Source: Flavobacterium sp. CF108
Lineage (GTDB): Bacteria > Bacteroidota > Bacteroidia > Flavobacteriales > Flavobacteriaceae
Length of the DNA stretch: 64,000 bases
Direction: 5' to 3'
Assembly: GCF_900129795.1 (NCBI RefSeq)
Contig: NZ_FQWW01000004.1
Coordinates: 248,001 to 312,000, forward strand
A model generated the notes under the pieces. The model worked only from the letters and a program-made list of their open reading frames with translations. It searched no databases and was not told the DNA's origin. A program made the translations under genes and the position numbers. Below, one piece after another: positions 24,425 through 33,421 of the stretch. The first letter of the stretch is position 1. Every line of letters begins with the position of its first letter.

Positions 24425-24733
24425 TTAGTTAACCACAATATCTTTCTTTGGACTCACGGTACAGCTTTCAATCGTAACATCTGCCTTAACTTCAAAAGTT
24501 CCCGCTGCGCTGTAAGTATGTGAAGTCGTTAATCCCGTTTCGGTTACCGCTGGGCTTCCATCACCAAAAGTCCACTTTACTTTAGATATCGTCTTACTTC
24601 CGGCATATTGAATTGAATAATTTATTTTCTTTGAATTACCCGCATCGACTGTATGTTTCAATTCTACAAGAATCGATTCTCCAAAACAATCTACTATTTC
24701 CTCGTCATCATGCTTACTGCAAGAAAAACTCAA
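24425..24733 (-). CDS. PKD-domain lipoprotein, N-terminus apparently broken
   Basis: The frame encodes a lipoprotein: a Cys after LSFS, an acidic linker, then a PKD fold (VKWTFGDGSPAVTETG, SHTYSAAGTFEVK). Translating upstream in the same frame gives a perfect signal peptide (KIKRIFAVVIIAFLSFSC), but the ATG at 24778 is followed at once by TAA (24775-24773). Without that stop the protein would start MKKIKRIF-like. The only usual in-frame start left is TTG at 24733, which would lose most of the signal peptide. Either a nonsense change at codon 2, a sequencing error, or a rare start codon. The function is unknown; PKD domains are often in surface proteins. Confidence 0.6.
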   Translation of the reverse strand: MSFSCSKHDDEEIVDCFGESILVELKHTVDAGNSKKINYSIQYAGSKTISKVKWTFGDGSPAVTETGLTTSHTYSAAGTFEVKADVTIESCTVSPKKDIVVN

Positions 24734-24856
24734 AAAAGCTATAATAACAACTGCAAAAATTCTTTTAATTTTTTACATAAGTCATTGATTTTGTATTTGT
24801 TATGACACAAAAACAAATCTTTTTCCCATAAAAACATAAAAGAGAGAAGTTAGTTT

Positions 24857-25762
24857 TTACATTCTATTACCATAAAACAATTTTAGTTCTTTAGAAATAA
24901 TTTCGAAAAACGAATTCAAATTATTGTTTTTTGGCGTCAGCAGATATACAAATTCCTCAGGAACATGAAAACTGTTCCAAACTAATTGCAGCTTATTTTG
25001 CTTAATATAATTTCTTGCATTGCAATTCCAGGTCACTGCGATTCCTTCATTTTCAGCCAAAAGTTTAAGCATTTCAGATTCTGAAGGAATAATATAATTA
25101 GGAACCATTGATGGTCTTTTTTTATTAAAGGCATGCAGCCAGAATAATTTTATGTGCGGAATTCGCGCATCATGACTATACCATTTTTGTGCATTCAGCC
25201 ATTGTTCAATTTCCGTAAAATTATCGGCTTTTAATCTTTGGCGGAATTCAGTTATGTCTAAACTTGTCGGCGCAACCATTATCAGTTTAATTTTTCCAAC
25301 AATTTCATAAGTAGTATCAAACGTATCAAACCTTTTTGTAGTAATGGCAAAATCAAGTTTTTTCGAATTAACCAATTCAAAAAGTTCGTCGTTTTCTGCA
25401 AAAGTAAAATCGATTAAATCAAACTTAGAAATTAAAAGATTACCAATACAATCGAAAAGATTTTTTGAAACTCCAACAGAAATTAATCGGTTGGCATCTT
25501 CAGCTTTAGCTCTAAAACCTGTTTCAACACTTTCAAGTCTGTCGAGTGCATCTATAATTAAATTATTCAGTAACTTAGCGTATTCGGTTGGCTCAACTCC
25601 TTTTGATTTCCGATTAAACAATTTATTCCCTACATGAGCCTCGAGCATAGAAATCTGCTGACTTACTGCAGGCTGGCTCATAAATAATTCTTTTGCGGCA
25701 ACTGAAAAATTGCCGTTTTTGTAAACTGCTTTAAAAGTTCTGTACCATTCTAGATTAACCAT
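24857..25762 (-). CDS. LysR-family transcriptional regulator
   Basis: A 301-residue LysR-type regulator. The N-terminal winged helix-turn-helix covers residues 1-60 (FKAVYKNGNFSVAAKELFMS, QPAVSQQISMLEAHVG). The rest is the effector-binding domain, ending KELKLFYG. It is divergent from the DJ-1/PfpI gene with 86 bp between, the usual layout for a regulator and its target. A -7 box TATGTTTG (25789-25782) precedes it on the minus strand. The inducer is unknown. Confidence 0.92.
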   Translation of the reverse strand: MVNLEWYRTFKAVYKNGNFSVAAKELFMSQPAVSQQISMLEAHVGNKLFNRKSKGVEPTEYAKLLNNLIIDALDRLESVETGFRAKAEDANRLISVGVSKNLFDCIGNLLISKFDLIDFTFAENDELFELVNSKKLDFAITTKRFDTFDTTYEIVGKIKLIMVAPTSLDITEFRQRLKADNFTEIEQWLNAQKWYSHDARIPHIKLFWLHAFNKKRPSMVPNYIIPSESEMLKLLAENEGIAVTWNCNARNYIKQNKLQLVWNSFHVPEEFVYLLTPKNNNLNSFFEIISKELKLFYGNRM

Positions 25763-25823
25763 GATATAAATTTGTTTATAGCAAACATAGTTTATTTTAT
25801 TTTTACTAATATCACTTTCCGCG

Positions 25824-25831
25824 TAAATTTG
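25824..25831 (+). promoter_or_regulatory. -7 promoter box for the DJ-1/PfpI gene
   Basis: TAAATTTG, 17 bp before the ATG at 25849, in the LysR-controlled divergent region. Confidence 0.55.
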
Positions 25832-25848
25832 TTAAAAATTTTAATCAC

Positions 25849-26610
25849 ATGAAAAAAATAACATTATTCGCAATAATTGCATTTGCCGCTGCAGGTGTTT
25901 CTGCTGTCGCACAAAAATCAAATAAAAAAGGGATGAAAAAAGTATTATTTGTTGTTACCAGCAACGATAAGCTGGGCAATACCGGAGAAAAGACAGGATT
26001 CTGGTCTGAAGAATTTGCTGCTCCTTATTATGAATTATTAGATAAGGGAATTGAAATTACAATTGCTTCTCCGCTTGGAGGGCAGCCGCCAATTGATCCA
26101 AAAAGTGCAGATCCTTCATCGGCAACAGAAGACACAAAACGTTTTGACGCTGATAAAGCTTTACAGGAAAAATTAAAAAACACGCTAAAGCTATCAACTG
26201 TTAATCAAAAAGATTACGACGCTGTTTTTTATCCTGGTGGGCACGGTCCGCTTTGGGATTTAGTTCAAGACAAAAACTCAATTGCTTTAATCGAAGATTT
26301 CTATACACATAAAAAACCTATAGCTTTTGTATGTCACGCTCCGGCTGTTTTAAAAAATGTGAAAGTAAAAGGTGAATATTTAGTAAAAGGTAAAAAAGTT
26401 ACCGGATTTACAAATGCAGAAGAAGAAGCGGTTGGATTAACTAAAGTTGTTCCGTTTTTATTAGAAGATGCTTTAGCATCAAACGGAGCAATTTTTTCTA
26501 AAGGAGCAAACTGGCAGCCGTATGCTGTTGAAGATGGTCTTTTAATTACAGGCCAAAATCCGGCATCATCAAAATTAGTAGCTGGAAAATTGTTAGAAAA
26601 ATTAAACTAA
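25849..26610 (+). CDS. Exported DJ-1/PfpI-family protein
   Basis: A 253-residue type-1 glutamine-amidotransferase-like protein with an N-terminal signal sequence (about 1-21, ending VSAVAQ). The nucleophile elbow is AFVCHAPAV with Cys162-His163. A conserved acidic site is in FWSEEFAAPYYEL. The layout resembles Hsp31/glyoxalase III-like members, which act on methylglyoxal or as chaperones. Export is unusual for glyoxalase III. The divergent LysR gene probably controls it. Confidence 0.85.
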   Translation: MKKITLFAIIAFAAAGVSAVAQKSNKKGMKKVLFVVTSNDKLGNTGEKTGFWSEEFAAPYYELLDKGIEITIASPLGGQPPIDPKSADPSSATEDTKRFDADKALQEKLKNTLKLSTVNQKDYDAVFYPGGHGPLWDLVQDKNSIALIEDFYTHKKPIAFVCHAPAVLKNVKVKGEYLVKGKKVTGFTNAEEEAVGLTKVVPFLLEDALASNGAIFSKGANWQPYAVEDGLLITGQNPASSKLVAGKLLEKLN

Positions 26611-26776
26611 GGTGCTAAGATACTAAGTTGCTAAGGTTCTAAGATTTTAGCAACTTATCGTTTAAAGCTTAATTAAAAGAATAAATAACTAAAGAGATGC
26701 TAAATACTAAGATATTAAGTTTGAAAAAAAACTTAGCCCCTTAGAAACTTAGCATCTTAGAAACTCAAAAAAAATC
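26611..26776. repeat. Iterated-word inverted repeat (CTAAG / CTTAG)
   Basis: CTAAGATACTAAGTTGCTAAG on the left, and CTTAGCCCCTTAGAAACTTAG with CATCTTAG on the right, fill most of the gap before the alcohol dehydrogenase. The structure is a long imperfect hairpin. Confidence 0.75.
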
Positions 26777-27934
26777 ATGCTAAACTTTGAATTATACAAT
26801 CCGACAAATTTAATTTTCGGAAAAGGACAAATTGAAAAACTTTCGACTTTAATTCCAAAAGATGCTAAAATCCTTTTGGCTTATGGCGGTGGAAGTATTT
26901 TTAAAAATGGTGTTTACGATCAGGTAATCGCAAACTTAAAAGGTTTTGAAATTGTTGAATTTGGAGGAATTGAACCAAATCCGCATTTTGAAACTTTAAT
27001 GAAAGCTGTTGAAGTTATCAAAGCAGAGAAAATTAATTTTATCCTTGCCGTGGGCGGAGGATCTGTAATTGATGGTGTGAAATTTATTTCGGCAGCCGTT
27101 AATTTCGAAGGAAATCCAATTGACATTTTACAAAAAAGAATTCTGATTAAAGAAAACGCTGTACCATTTGGAACTGTTTTAACGCTTCCTGCAACGGGAA
27201 GTGAAATGAATTCAGGATCTGTGGTTACAATCGAAGCTACACAAGAAAAACTGGCTTTTGGCGGAAGCGCTTTATTTCCAAAATTTTCTATCTGCGATCC
27301 AACAGTAATTGAATCTTTACCAAAAAGACAAATTCAAAATGGTGTTGTAGATGCTTTCACGCACGTAATGGAGCAATATTTAACGTATCCGCACGAAGGT
27401 TTTCTTCAAGACAGAATCGCCGAAGGAATTTTGCAGACTTTAATTGAGGTTGGTCCAAAAGTGGTTGAAAATCCAAATGATTATGCTTTGGCTTCGAACT
27501 TTATGTGGAGCTGTACAATGGCATTAAACGGATTAATTCAAAAAGGTGTTCCAAGTGATTGGGCAACGCATATGATTGGTCACGAATTAACGGCTCTTTA
27601 CGGAATTGACCATGCGAGAACTTTGGCAATTATCGGCCCAAGTTTATACAACGTAATGTTTGAAACTAAAAAAGGAAAATTAGCGCAATACGGAAGACGT
27701 ATTTTCAACCTTTCTGGTTCTGATGACGAAGTGGCAAAAGAAGCTATCAATAAAACAGTTGAGTTTTTCCATACAATGGGAATGGACACAAAACTTTCTC
27801 AATACACAGATGATTATACCAAAACTGCAGATTTTATCGTAAATCGTTTCGATGAAAGAGGCTGGAAAGGTTTAGGCGAAAATCAATTGGTAACTTTAGA
27901 TAAAGTAAAATCTATTGTAGAGCTTAGTTACTAG
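26777..27934 (+). CDS. yqhD: Iron-containing alcohol dehydrogenase (YqhD-like)
   Basis: An NADPH-dependent aldehyde reductase-type enzyme, 385 residues. N-terminal NPTNLIFGKGQIEKL and YGGGSIFKNG, coenzyme-binding VGGGSVIDG, then the metal ligands: DAFTHVMEQY (Asp, His) and GHELTALYGIDHAR (two His). The start MLNFELYNPT is like E. coli YqhD, which scavenges short-chain aldehydes. The aldehyde-related DJ-1/PfpI gene is upstream on the same strand, but the gap is repeat-filled. Confidence 0.93.
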   Translation: MLNFELYNPTNLIFGKGQIEKLSTLIPKDAKILLAYGGGSIFKNGVYDQVIANLKGFEIVEFGGIEPNPHFETLMKAVEVIKAEKINFILAVGGGSVIDGVKFISAAVNFEGNPIDILQKRILIKENAVPFGTVLTLPATGSEMNSGSVVTIEATQEKLAFGGSALFPKFSICDPTVIESLPKRQIQNGVVDAFTHVMEQYLTYPHEGFLQDRIAEGILQTLIEVGPKVVENPNDYALASNFMWSCTMALNGLIQKGVPSDWATHMIGHELTALYGIDHARTLAIIGPSLYNVMFETKKGKLAQYGRRIFNLSGSDDEVAKEAINKTVEFFHTMGMDTKLSQYTDDYTKTADFIVNRFDERGWKGLGENQLVTLDKVKSIVELSY

Positions 27935-27939
27935 ATAAA

Positions 27940-28075
27940 TTCCAAAATTTAAAAATTCCAAATTCCAATAGCATACTTAATTATTGGAATTTGGAATTTT
28001 TTATTTAAAATATAAATCTCATTATAATATCAACAACTTGGAATTTGGAATTTCTAAAATTGGAATTTGTATTTA
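27940..28075. repeat. Iterated-word inverted repeat (AATTCCAAA / TTTGGAATT)
   Basis: AATTCCAAAATTT and AAATTCCAAATTCCAA on the left, then TTGGAATTTGGAATT twice and TTGGAATTTG on the right, form a long hairpin after the alcohol dehydrogenase gene. Confidence 0.75.
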
Positions 28076-28080
28076 ACTAA

Positions 28081-28115
28081 AAAAGGCGTTCTTAACAAGT
28101 TTAGGAACGCCTTTT
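28081..28115. terminator. Intrinsic terminator
   Basis: AAAAGGCGTTC and GAACGCCTTTT form an 11-bp stem with a 13-nt loop. Confidence 0.75.
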
Positions 28116-28350
28116 CAAAATACTAAAACAAAACTAACTAACTCAATTCTTGATAAATTCATTAAATTCTAATTTACAATTAGTTACAACGCACGTTTTT
28201 ATCCTTTATTGCATACCTGTTAAAAATATTTTTTATTTTATCCAAACATGCTGAAAACCATTGAAATTAAAGACATTCATCAAATTTCTTAAATCAGATT
28301 TTGTATTATTACTACATTATTAAGTACTTTTGTCTTAAATTATTAAAATA
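28116..28350 (+). promoter_or_regulatory. Intergenic region with gpsA promoter
   Basis: AT-rich DNA without a visible gene. TTG (28301-28303), 21 bp, then TACTTTTG (28325-28332) is a good Bacteroidota promoter, 18 bp before the gpsA ATG. Confidence 0.6.
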
Positions 28351-29346
28351 ATGAGCGGAAAATTAAAATTTGCAGTAATTGGAGGAGGAAGCTGGGCAAC
28401 GGCAATTACAAAGATGTTATGTGTGAATCTTTCAGAAATTGCCTGGTACATGCGTAATGAATCTGCAATCGAACATATCCAAAAATACAAACACAATCCA
28501 AACTATTTAAGTTCTGTTGAATTTGACACCAGCAAACTTAAATTAACAAGCAATATAAACGAAGCAATTGAATTTGCTGATTATATCATTTTTGCGATCC
28601 CATCTGCTTTTTTAGATGCCGAATTAAAAAACATGACGGTTTCATTAGCTGATAAAATCATTTTTTCAGCCATTAAAGGAATTGTTCCAGAAACAAGTTT
28701 AATCGTTGGTGAACACTTTCACATTCAATACGATATTCCATATTATAATATTGGTGTTATTACTGGCCCTTGCCACGCTGAGGAAGTTGCTCTTGAAAGG
28801 CTTTCGTATTTAACAATTGCCTGCGGAGATCCCGAAAAAGCCCGTACAGTTGCAAAATCGCTGTCGGGAAATTACATTAAAGCTAAAATTTCTGATGATA
28901 TCATTGGTACCGAATATGCTGCAATGCTTAAAAACATTTATGCGATCGCTGCCGGAATTGCTCATGGTTTAGGTTATGGAGATAATTTCCAATCAGTTAT
29001 GATGAGTAACGGAATTCGCGAAATGAAAAAATTCATCCGTAAAGTTCATAAAATGAAACGTAACATTAATGATTCTGCTTATTTAGGAGATTTATTGGTT
29101 ACAGGATATTCGGTTTTCTCCAGAAACAGAATGTTTGGAAATATGATTGGAAAAGGATATACAGTAAAAAGTGCTATGATGGAAATGAGCATGGTTGCCG
29201 AAGGTTATTACGCAACAAAAAGTGCTTATAAACTAAATCAGGGTTACGGAGCAAAAACGCCTATTATAGACGCTGTTTATGCTGTTTTATATGATGGAAA
29301 AGATGCGAAGTCTGTATTTAAGAAATTGACGGAGTCTTTGGATTAG
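28351..29346 (+). CDS. gpsA: Glycerol-3-phosphate dehydrogenase [NAD(P)+]
   Basis: Makes sn-glycerol 3-phosphate for phospholipid synthesis. It is 331 residues long. The coenzyme loop VIGGGSWATAITKML is at 9-23; SAIKGIVPET, GPCHAEEVALERLSYLTIA and the catalytic-Lys region TEYAAMLKNIYAIAAGIAHG follow in order, then GLGYGDNFQSVMMSNGIRE. Both flanks carry regulatory signals: a promoter before it and a terminator after it. Confidence 0.96.
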   Translation: MSGKLKFAVIGGGSWATAITKMLCVNLSEIAWYMRNESAIEHIQKYKHNPNYLSSVEFDTSKLKLTSNINEAIEFADYIIFAIPSAFLDAELKNMTVSLADKIIFSAIKGIVPETSLIVGEHFHIQYDIPYYNIGVITGPCHAEEVALERLSYLTIACGDPEKARTVAKSLSGNYIKAKISDDIIGTEYAAMLKNIYAIAAGIAHGLGYGDNFQSVMMSNGIREMKKFIRKVHKMKRNINDSAYLGDLLVTGYSVFSRNRMFGNMIGKGYTVKSAMMEMSMVAEGYYATKSAYKLNQGYGAKTPIIDAVYAVLYDGKDAKSVFKKLTESLD

Positions 29347-29396
29347 TTTTTTTTGAAGAATATAGAGTATAGAAAATAGACTTATACTTTGAGAAT

Positions 29397-29439
29397 AAAA
29401 AAGAGTCAGGACTTATTTAATTTCGTCTTGACTCTTTTT
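29397..29439 (+). terminator. Intrinsic terminator after gpsA
   Basis: AAAAAGAGTCAGGAC and GTCTTGACTCTTTTT pair over 15 bp with one G-U, loop of 12, T-run. Confidence 0.85.
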
Positions 29440-29444
29440 CTTTT

Positions 29445-29527
29445 CCTGCAAGGTTTTTAAAACCTTGTAGGTATTTATTATAGGTGTGTTAAATTCTAAA
29501 CCTACAAGGTTTTAAAAACCTTGCAGG
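29445..29527. repeat. 27-bp inverted repeat CCTGCAAGG...CCTTGTAGG, copy A
   Basis: The arm at 29445-29471 is the exact reverse complement of 29501-29527, and each arm is itself nearly palindromic (CAAGGTTTTTAAAACCTTG). The same 27-mer with small changes is at 47057-47083 and 47119-47145. Confidence 0.9.
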
Positions 29528-29534
29528 AGAAATG

Positions 29535-29942
29535 CTATTTCACCATTATTCCTTCAACAAACAAAATAGGCACTTCTTCTGTATTATTTTCGTTAATTAA
29601 ATTCGATTTGAATATGAATTTCTTATCGTACAAAGTACTCCCAATGAAGAATGTTACCATAAATTCATTATTCAAAACTAAAAGGCTTTTCTCTATCATT
29701 TCAATCTTTACTACAGAAACAGCCGGAACTTCAACAAAAGCGTGACGCAAAACAGATGTTTTTTTCATTTCACCATCAATAGTTCCAAATGCTTTTGATA
29801 CCACCATAACACTGTCTAAATTAAAGTCGTTGTCGTTTACAAGATAAGCGTACCATACTTTTTCCATAAAATCATCGCTCCATTCCTGCACCGCAGCAAG
29901 AAACACATTTTCAACTTCTGGAATTGTTATATCTTTTTTCAT
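29535..29942 (-). CDS. Conserved hypothetical protein downstream of pheS
   Basis: A 135-residue soluble protein of no family I can name. It begins MKKDITIPEVENVFLAAVQE; the middle is beta-rich with several Val/Phe-dense strands (FMVTFFIGSTLYDKKFIF). It lies 76 bp after the pheS stop on the same strand, separated by an inverted repeat. The ATG at 29942 was preferred over an in-frame codon three residues upstream because of the MKKD start. Confidence 0.7.
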   Translation of the reverse strand: MKKDITIPEVENVFLAAVQEWSDDFMEKVWYAYLVNDNDFNLDSVMVVSKAFGTIDGEMKKTSVLRHAFVEVPAVSVVKIEMIEKSLLVLNNEFMVTFFIGSTLYDKKFIFKSNLINENNTEEVPILFVEGIMVK

Positions 29943-29959
29943 ATGAGTCAAAAGTTATA

Positions 29960-30008
29960 AAGTCAAAAGTCGAAAGTCCCATACTTTGAGACTTTCGACT
30001 TTTGACTT
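29960..30008. repeat. 19-bp perfect inverted repeat (AAAGTCGAAAGTC words)
   Basis: Arms 29960-29978 and 29990-30008 are exact reverse complements; each holds two copies of an AAGTC word. It sits in the pheS 3' region. Confidence 0.85.
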
Positions 30009-30018
30009 TCGACTTAAA

Positions 30019-31038
30019 TTAAATATTTGCTTTAAATTGCTCTAAGAAACGAACATCATTTTCATAGAACATACGTATATCGCCAATTTGGTATAAAAGC
30101 ATCGCAATACGCTCTACTCCCATTCCAAAAGCAAAACCGTTATATTCGTCTGGATTAATATCGCAGTTTTTCAAAACGTTTGGATCAACCATTCCGCAGC
30201 CACCAATTTCTAACCAGCCCGTTCCTTTTGTAATACGGTAATCTGTTTCAGTTTTTAGTCCCCAATAAATATCAATTTCAGCACTTGGCTCTGTAAAAGG
30301 GAAATACGACGGACGAAGACGGATTTTAGATTTTCCGAACATTTCTTTAGTAAAATAAAGCAACGTCTGTTTCAAATCTGCAAAAGAAACATCTTTATCA
30401 ATATACAATCCTTCAACCTGATGAAAAATACAGTGTGAACGCGATGAAATAGCTTCATTACGGAAAACACGTCCCGGAGAAATAGTACGAATTGGCGGTT
30501 TATGATTTTCCATATAACGCACCTGAACAGATGATGTATGCGTACGCAATAACACGTCAGGATTGGTCTGAATGAAAAATGTATCCTGCATATCTCTTGC
30601 CGGATGATATTCCGGAAGGTTTAATGCAGTAAAGTTATGCCAGTCGTCTTCGATTTCCGGACCTTCAGAAACGTTGAATCCAATATTGGCAAAAATATCT
30701 ATAATCTGATTTTTTACGATAGAAATAGGATGACGAGAACCAATAATTACCGGTTCTGCAGCACGTGTTAAATCGCCAAAAATTCCTTTTGTTTCTTCTT
30801 TGCTTTCAAGTTCTTCCTGAATAACTCTTACTTTTTCTTCAGCAACAGCTTTTAAAGTATTTATTACTTGTCCAAAGTCTTTTTTCTGATCGTTTGGAAT
30901 ATTTTTAAATTCAGTAAAAAGTTCTTTCAATAAACCTTTACTTCCTAAATATTTAATACGGAATTGTTCTAACGATTCTTTATTTTTCTCATTAAAGGCT
31001 TTAGCTTCCTCTATATGTTGTTTGATCTTATCTATCAT
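30019..31038 (-). CDS. pheS: Phenylalanine-tRNA ligase alpha subunit
   Basis: Catalytic subunit of PheRS, 339 residues. N-terminal coiled coil (about 1-80), then class II motifs: [20 protein letters not shown], the motif-2 region [31 protein letters not shown], and motif 3 [14 protein letters not shown] near the C-terminus. pheT is not in the window. A promoter box TAAATTTG (31068-31061) precedes it. Confidence 0.97.
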   Translation of the reverse strand: MIDKIKQHIEEAKAFNEKNKESLEQFRIKYLGSKGLLKELFTEFKNIPNDQKKDFGQVINTLKAVAEEKVRVIQEELESKEETKGIFGDLTRAAEPVIIGSRHPISIVKNQIIDIFANIGFNVSEGPEIEDDWHNFTALNLPEYHPARDMQDTFFIQTNPDVLLRTHTSSVQVRYMENHKPPIRTISPGRVFRNEAISSRSHCIFHQVEGLYIDKDVSFADLKQTLLYFTKEMFGKSKIRLRPSYFPFTEPSAEIDIYWGLKTETDYRITKGTGWLEIGGCGMVDPNVLKNCDINPDEYNGFAFGMGVERIAMLLYQIGDIRMFYENDVRFLEQFKANI

Positions 31039-31060
31039 TTTCCTTCGATAATTGAGAGTA

Positions 31061-31068
31061 CAAATTTA
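31061..31068 (-). promoter_or_regulatory. -7 promoter box for pheS
   Basis: TAAATTTG on the minus strand, 22 bp before the pheS ATG. Confidence 0.6.
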
Positions 31069-31131
31069 AGTAAAAAAGTGAGATGTTATGGGTTAGACGC
31101 AAGAAGTATTTCCAAACTCTACTAATATTTT

Positions 31132-31172
31132 CAATCCAAAATCTAAAATCTACACTCTAAAATCTAAAATTA
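31132..31172. repeat. Iterated word AAAATCTA
   Basis: AATCCAAAATCTAAAATCTAC then CTCTAAAATCTAAAATT lie after the 118-aa gene. The same word, in both orientations, recurs at 31548-31583. Confidence 0.65.
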
Positions 31173-31173
31173 T

Positions 31174-31530
31174 TTACTCAATAAGTTTTCTTTCTAAAAA
31201 ATAATTTACAATTGCTTCTTTCATTAAAACAGATTGTTCTCCGGCTTTTAGCGGAGGCAATTGTTCTTTTACTTTGTAATGCGGCCAGCCTTCAGCATCA
31301 AAAAAATCAAATTCATAAAACCCATAAGGTTCAAGCAGTCTGCAGATTGCAATATGCATTAAGTTTAATTTTTCATCTTTTTTGAATTCACGGTGCACTT
31401 TTCCAAGTTCCTGAACTCCAATTAGGTAAATTATGGCATCCAAATCTAAATCTTCTCCTTGCGAAAATTGATTTGAAAGTATATCGACGAGCTTTTCCCA
31501 GCGCTCTTTTAGTTGTGTATCTCTAGACAT
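31174..31530 (-). CDS. Conserved hypothetical protein, 118 aa
   Basis: Function not recognised. It is a small soluble, mainly helical protein with a conserved-looking C-terminal half (LLEPYGFYEFDFFDAEGWPH, then PPLKAGEQSVLMKEAIVNYF). No signal or membrane segment. Its own -7 box TATCTTTG (31615-31608) lies 78 bp upstream, so it has a leader that contains an AATCTAAAA hairpin. Confidence 0.72.
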   Translation of the reverse strand: MSRDTQLKERWEKLVDILSNQFSQGEDLDLDAIIYLIGVQELGKVHREFKKDEKLNLMHIAICRLLEPYGFYEFDFFDAEGWPHYKVKEQLPPLKAGEQSVLMKEAIVNYFLERKLIE

Positions 31531-31547
31531 TTTTATTTATGATTTTA

Positions 31548-31592
31548 GATTTTAGATTGCTGATTTAAAATCTAAAATCTGCAATCTGAAGT
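31548..31592. repeat. Inverted repeat of GATTTTAGATT words in a 5' leader
   Basis: GATTTTAGATTTTAGATTG is followed by AAAATCTAAAATCTGCAATC, so the leader of the 118-aa gene can form a long hairpin. Confidence 0.7.
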
Positions 31593-31690
31593 CTTAAATT
31601 AGAGCTGCAAAGATACGCAGTTCAAATTTCAATCATACCAAAAATAAAAAATATAGGATTTTAAAATAATATTACCGAAAGTCTGCTTGT

Positions 31691-32476
31691 TTATTGATAT
31701 TCAATAACCGTTTTTGAAATCACAAAATTATTCGATTTTGCGATCTTTTTTATTTCTACTGGAAACTCATCAGCATTATACGTTATTTCAAAATTATAAT
31801 AAACAGGAGTTTCAGTTGTAACAGGACTATAATACTCTCTTGAAGTAACATTATTATTAGATATTCCGTCAAAGCCTTCTGTCTCAAAAACAAGTCGATA
31901 ATATTTATTCATAAATTTCATCGGGTTGTTTTTATTATCATAAAAATATTTGTTTTTAGAAACTGTTTCAGGACCAAATAAAGAGGATTTCTCTGTAATT
32001 TCAGTCGCATTTTTATTCTGATCAAAAGAATATATTGATTGTTCCTGAACTACAAAATTTCCACCTGTTAAGTAACCTGATTTTTGCAAATTAAGAATTC
32101 CATTTTTATACCAATACTCAGTTCTCTCATCTTGATTTGCTCCTGATAAAGTATATTCTAAAAGATCTCCATCATAATAAAATGTTGTAGAACCATTTGC
32201 AATATCATTTTTAAAATAATTTACCTTACTGATTTTATCTCCATTATATACAAATTCAGATCTGTTTTTACCCGAAGTAACGCTTTTTAAAACATTATTT
32301 TCGTATGAAAAATTTAATGTTTGGGTTTCAGAATCGTTCGAAAAATAAATGGTTTCAGTTATTTTTTTTATCAGAATTGATTTTGGATCAACTGTATTAT
32401 CTTTGTCTCCGTTGTCGTTTGAACAAGATGTAAATAATATAACAGCTAAAATTTTGATTAACAGGTTTTTTCTCAT
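31691..32476 (-). CDS. Lipoprotein with YD-like beta repeats
   Basis: A 261-residue lipoprotein: signal MRKNLLIKILAVILFTSC with lipidation Cys18, then an Asn/Asp-rich linker. The body has repeated short beta hairpins with Tyr (FSYENNVLKS, FVYNGDKISKV, FYYDGDLLEY, WYKNGILNLQ), like YD/RHS-type repeats. The function is unknown; a surface or outer-membrane location is inferred. The ATG at 32476 was chosen because it begins the signal peptide; the longer frame from 32512 would overlap the upstream gap with a non-signal stretch. Confidence 0.75.
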   Translation of the reverse strand: MRKNLLIKILAVILFTSCSNDNGDKDNTVDPKSILIKKITETIYFSNDSETQTLNFSYENNVLKSVTSGKNRSEFVYNGDKISKVNYFKNDIANGSTTFYYDGDLLEYTLSGANQDERTEYWYKNGILNLQKSGYLTGGNFVVQEQSIYSFDQNKNATEITEKSSLFGPETVSKNKYFYDNKNNPMKFMNKYYRLVFETEGFDGISNNNVTSREYYSPVTTETPVYYNFEITYNADEFPVEIKKIAKSNNFVISKTVIEYQ

Positions 32477-32526
32477 TGTGGTATTTTTTACAAAAATAGA
32501 AATATAATTCATTTCATAACCTTACC

Positions 32527-33075
32527 ATGAGTTTTTTTGATATTATCGTTGCCGCGCTTTTAATTTATAGTCTTTATAAAGGAATTAAAAACGGTCTTTT
32601 TGTAGAAGTTGCTTCTTTTATTTCGCTGCTATTAGGGATTTATCTTGCGATTAAATTTTCTTCTTTAATAGCTGGCATGATTTCAAAACATGTTTCGTGG
32701 AATCCCACTAATATTCAAATTACGGCTTTTATACTAACTTTTATTCTGGTTGTAATTGGTGTTTATTTCCTTGCTAAAATATTAACCGGAATTGCTGATT
32801 TTGCAATGCTGGGCTGGATGAATAAGTTAGGCGGAGGCTTTTTCAGAATCTTAAAAACAATCCTGATCTTAAGTATTTTTATTGCTTTATTCGAGAAAAT
32901 CAATTTCAATAATACTTTTGCTAAAAAAGAAACTTTAGATAAATCTATTTTCTATAATCCGGTGAAAAAAGTCGCGGCTTTTGTTTATCCTTCTATTGAA
33001 AAATGGTACGAAACTTTTAAAGAAAAACAGGCTGAGAAACCTGAAGAAGGAAAAGATACTTCTAAAAAAGAATAA
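32527..33075 (+). CDS. CvpA-family membrane protein
   Basis: A 182-residue protein with four hydrophobic segments (FDIIVAALLIYSLYKGIKNG at the start, then VASFISLLLGIYLAIKF, a segment ending VVIGVYFLAKIL, and FRILKTILILSIFIALF) and a charged Lys/Glu tail. It matches CvpA, required in E. coli for colicin V export, though the general role is unclear. The 50-bp space to the divergent lipoprotein gene leaves room for only short promoters. Confidence 0.88.
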   Translation: MSFFDIIVAALLIYSLYKGIKNGLFVEVASFISLLLGIYLAIKFSSLIAGMISKHVSWNPTNIQITAFILTFILVVIGVYFLAKILTGIADFAMLGWMNKLGGGFFRILKTILILSIFIALFEKINFNNTFAKKETLDKSIFYNPVKKVAAFVYPSIEKWYETFKEKQAEKPEEGKDTSKKE

Positions 33076-33090
33076 TATTATTTACAAAGT

Positions 33091-33123
33091 AAACCCGACA
33101 GGTTTTAAAAACCTGTCGGGTTT
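33091..33123. repeat. 33-bp palindrome AAACCCGACAGG..., copy A
   Basis: AAACCCGACAGG and CCTGTCGGGTTT flank a TTTTAAAAA centre. A near-identical 33-mer is at 41969-42001. It could also terminate cvpA. Confidence 0.85.
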
Positions 33124-33201
33124 AATCATATTTATTAATTAGAAAAAACCTTTATAAAAGTTTAAAACTATTATAAAGGTTTTTTTCAAGAGAGATTAAT
33201 A

Positions 33202-33324
33202 GCCTCCAGTTTTAACTGGAGGTTTGAGAATAGATATACATACAAGGCTTTAGTCAAAATAATGCATTTAGGCTAAAGCCATTTGGTTGTTGAAACTAAA
33301 AAACCTCCAGTTAAAACTGGAGGC
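33202..33324. repeat. Nested inverted repeats (CCTCCAGTTTTAACTGGAGG)
   Basis: The 23-24-bp palindromic arms 33202-33224 and 33301-33324 are reverse complements. Inside lies a second stem GGCTTTAG/CTAAAGCC (33246-33253, 33273-33280). Confidence 0.85.
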
Positions 33325-33335
33325 AATTCATCTGT

Positions 33336-33403
33336 TTGTCAGGCTGAGCGAAGTCGAAGCCCTTTTATGTTAATCGAGCCTTCGACTTCGCTCAGGATGA
33401 CAA
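33336..33403. repeat. Inverted repeat of GAGCGAAGTCGAAG type
   Basis: Left arm 33336-33360 and right arm 33378-33403 are complementary with few mismatches. The word CTGAGCGAAGTCGAAG is a widespread bacterial intergenic repeat from general knowledge. Confidence 0.85.
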
Positions 33404-33421
33404 TAGTTTTCAAAATAATAT

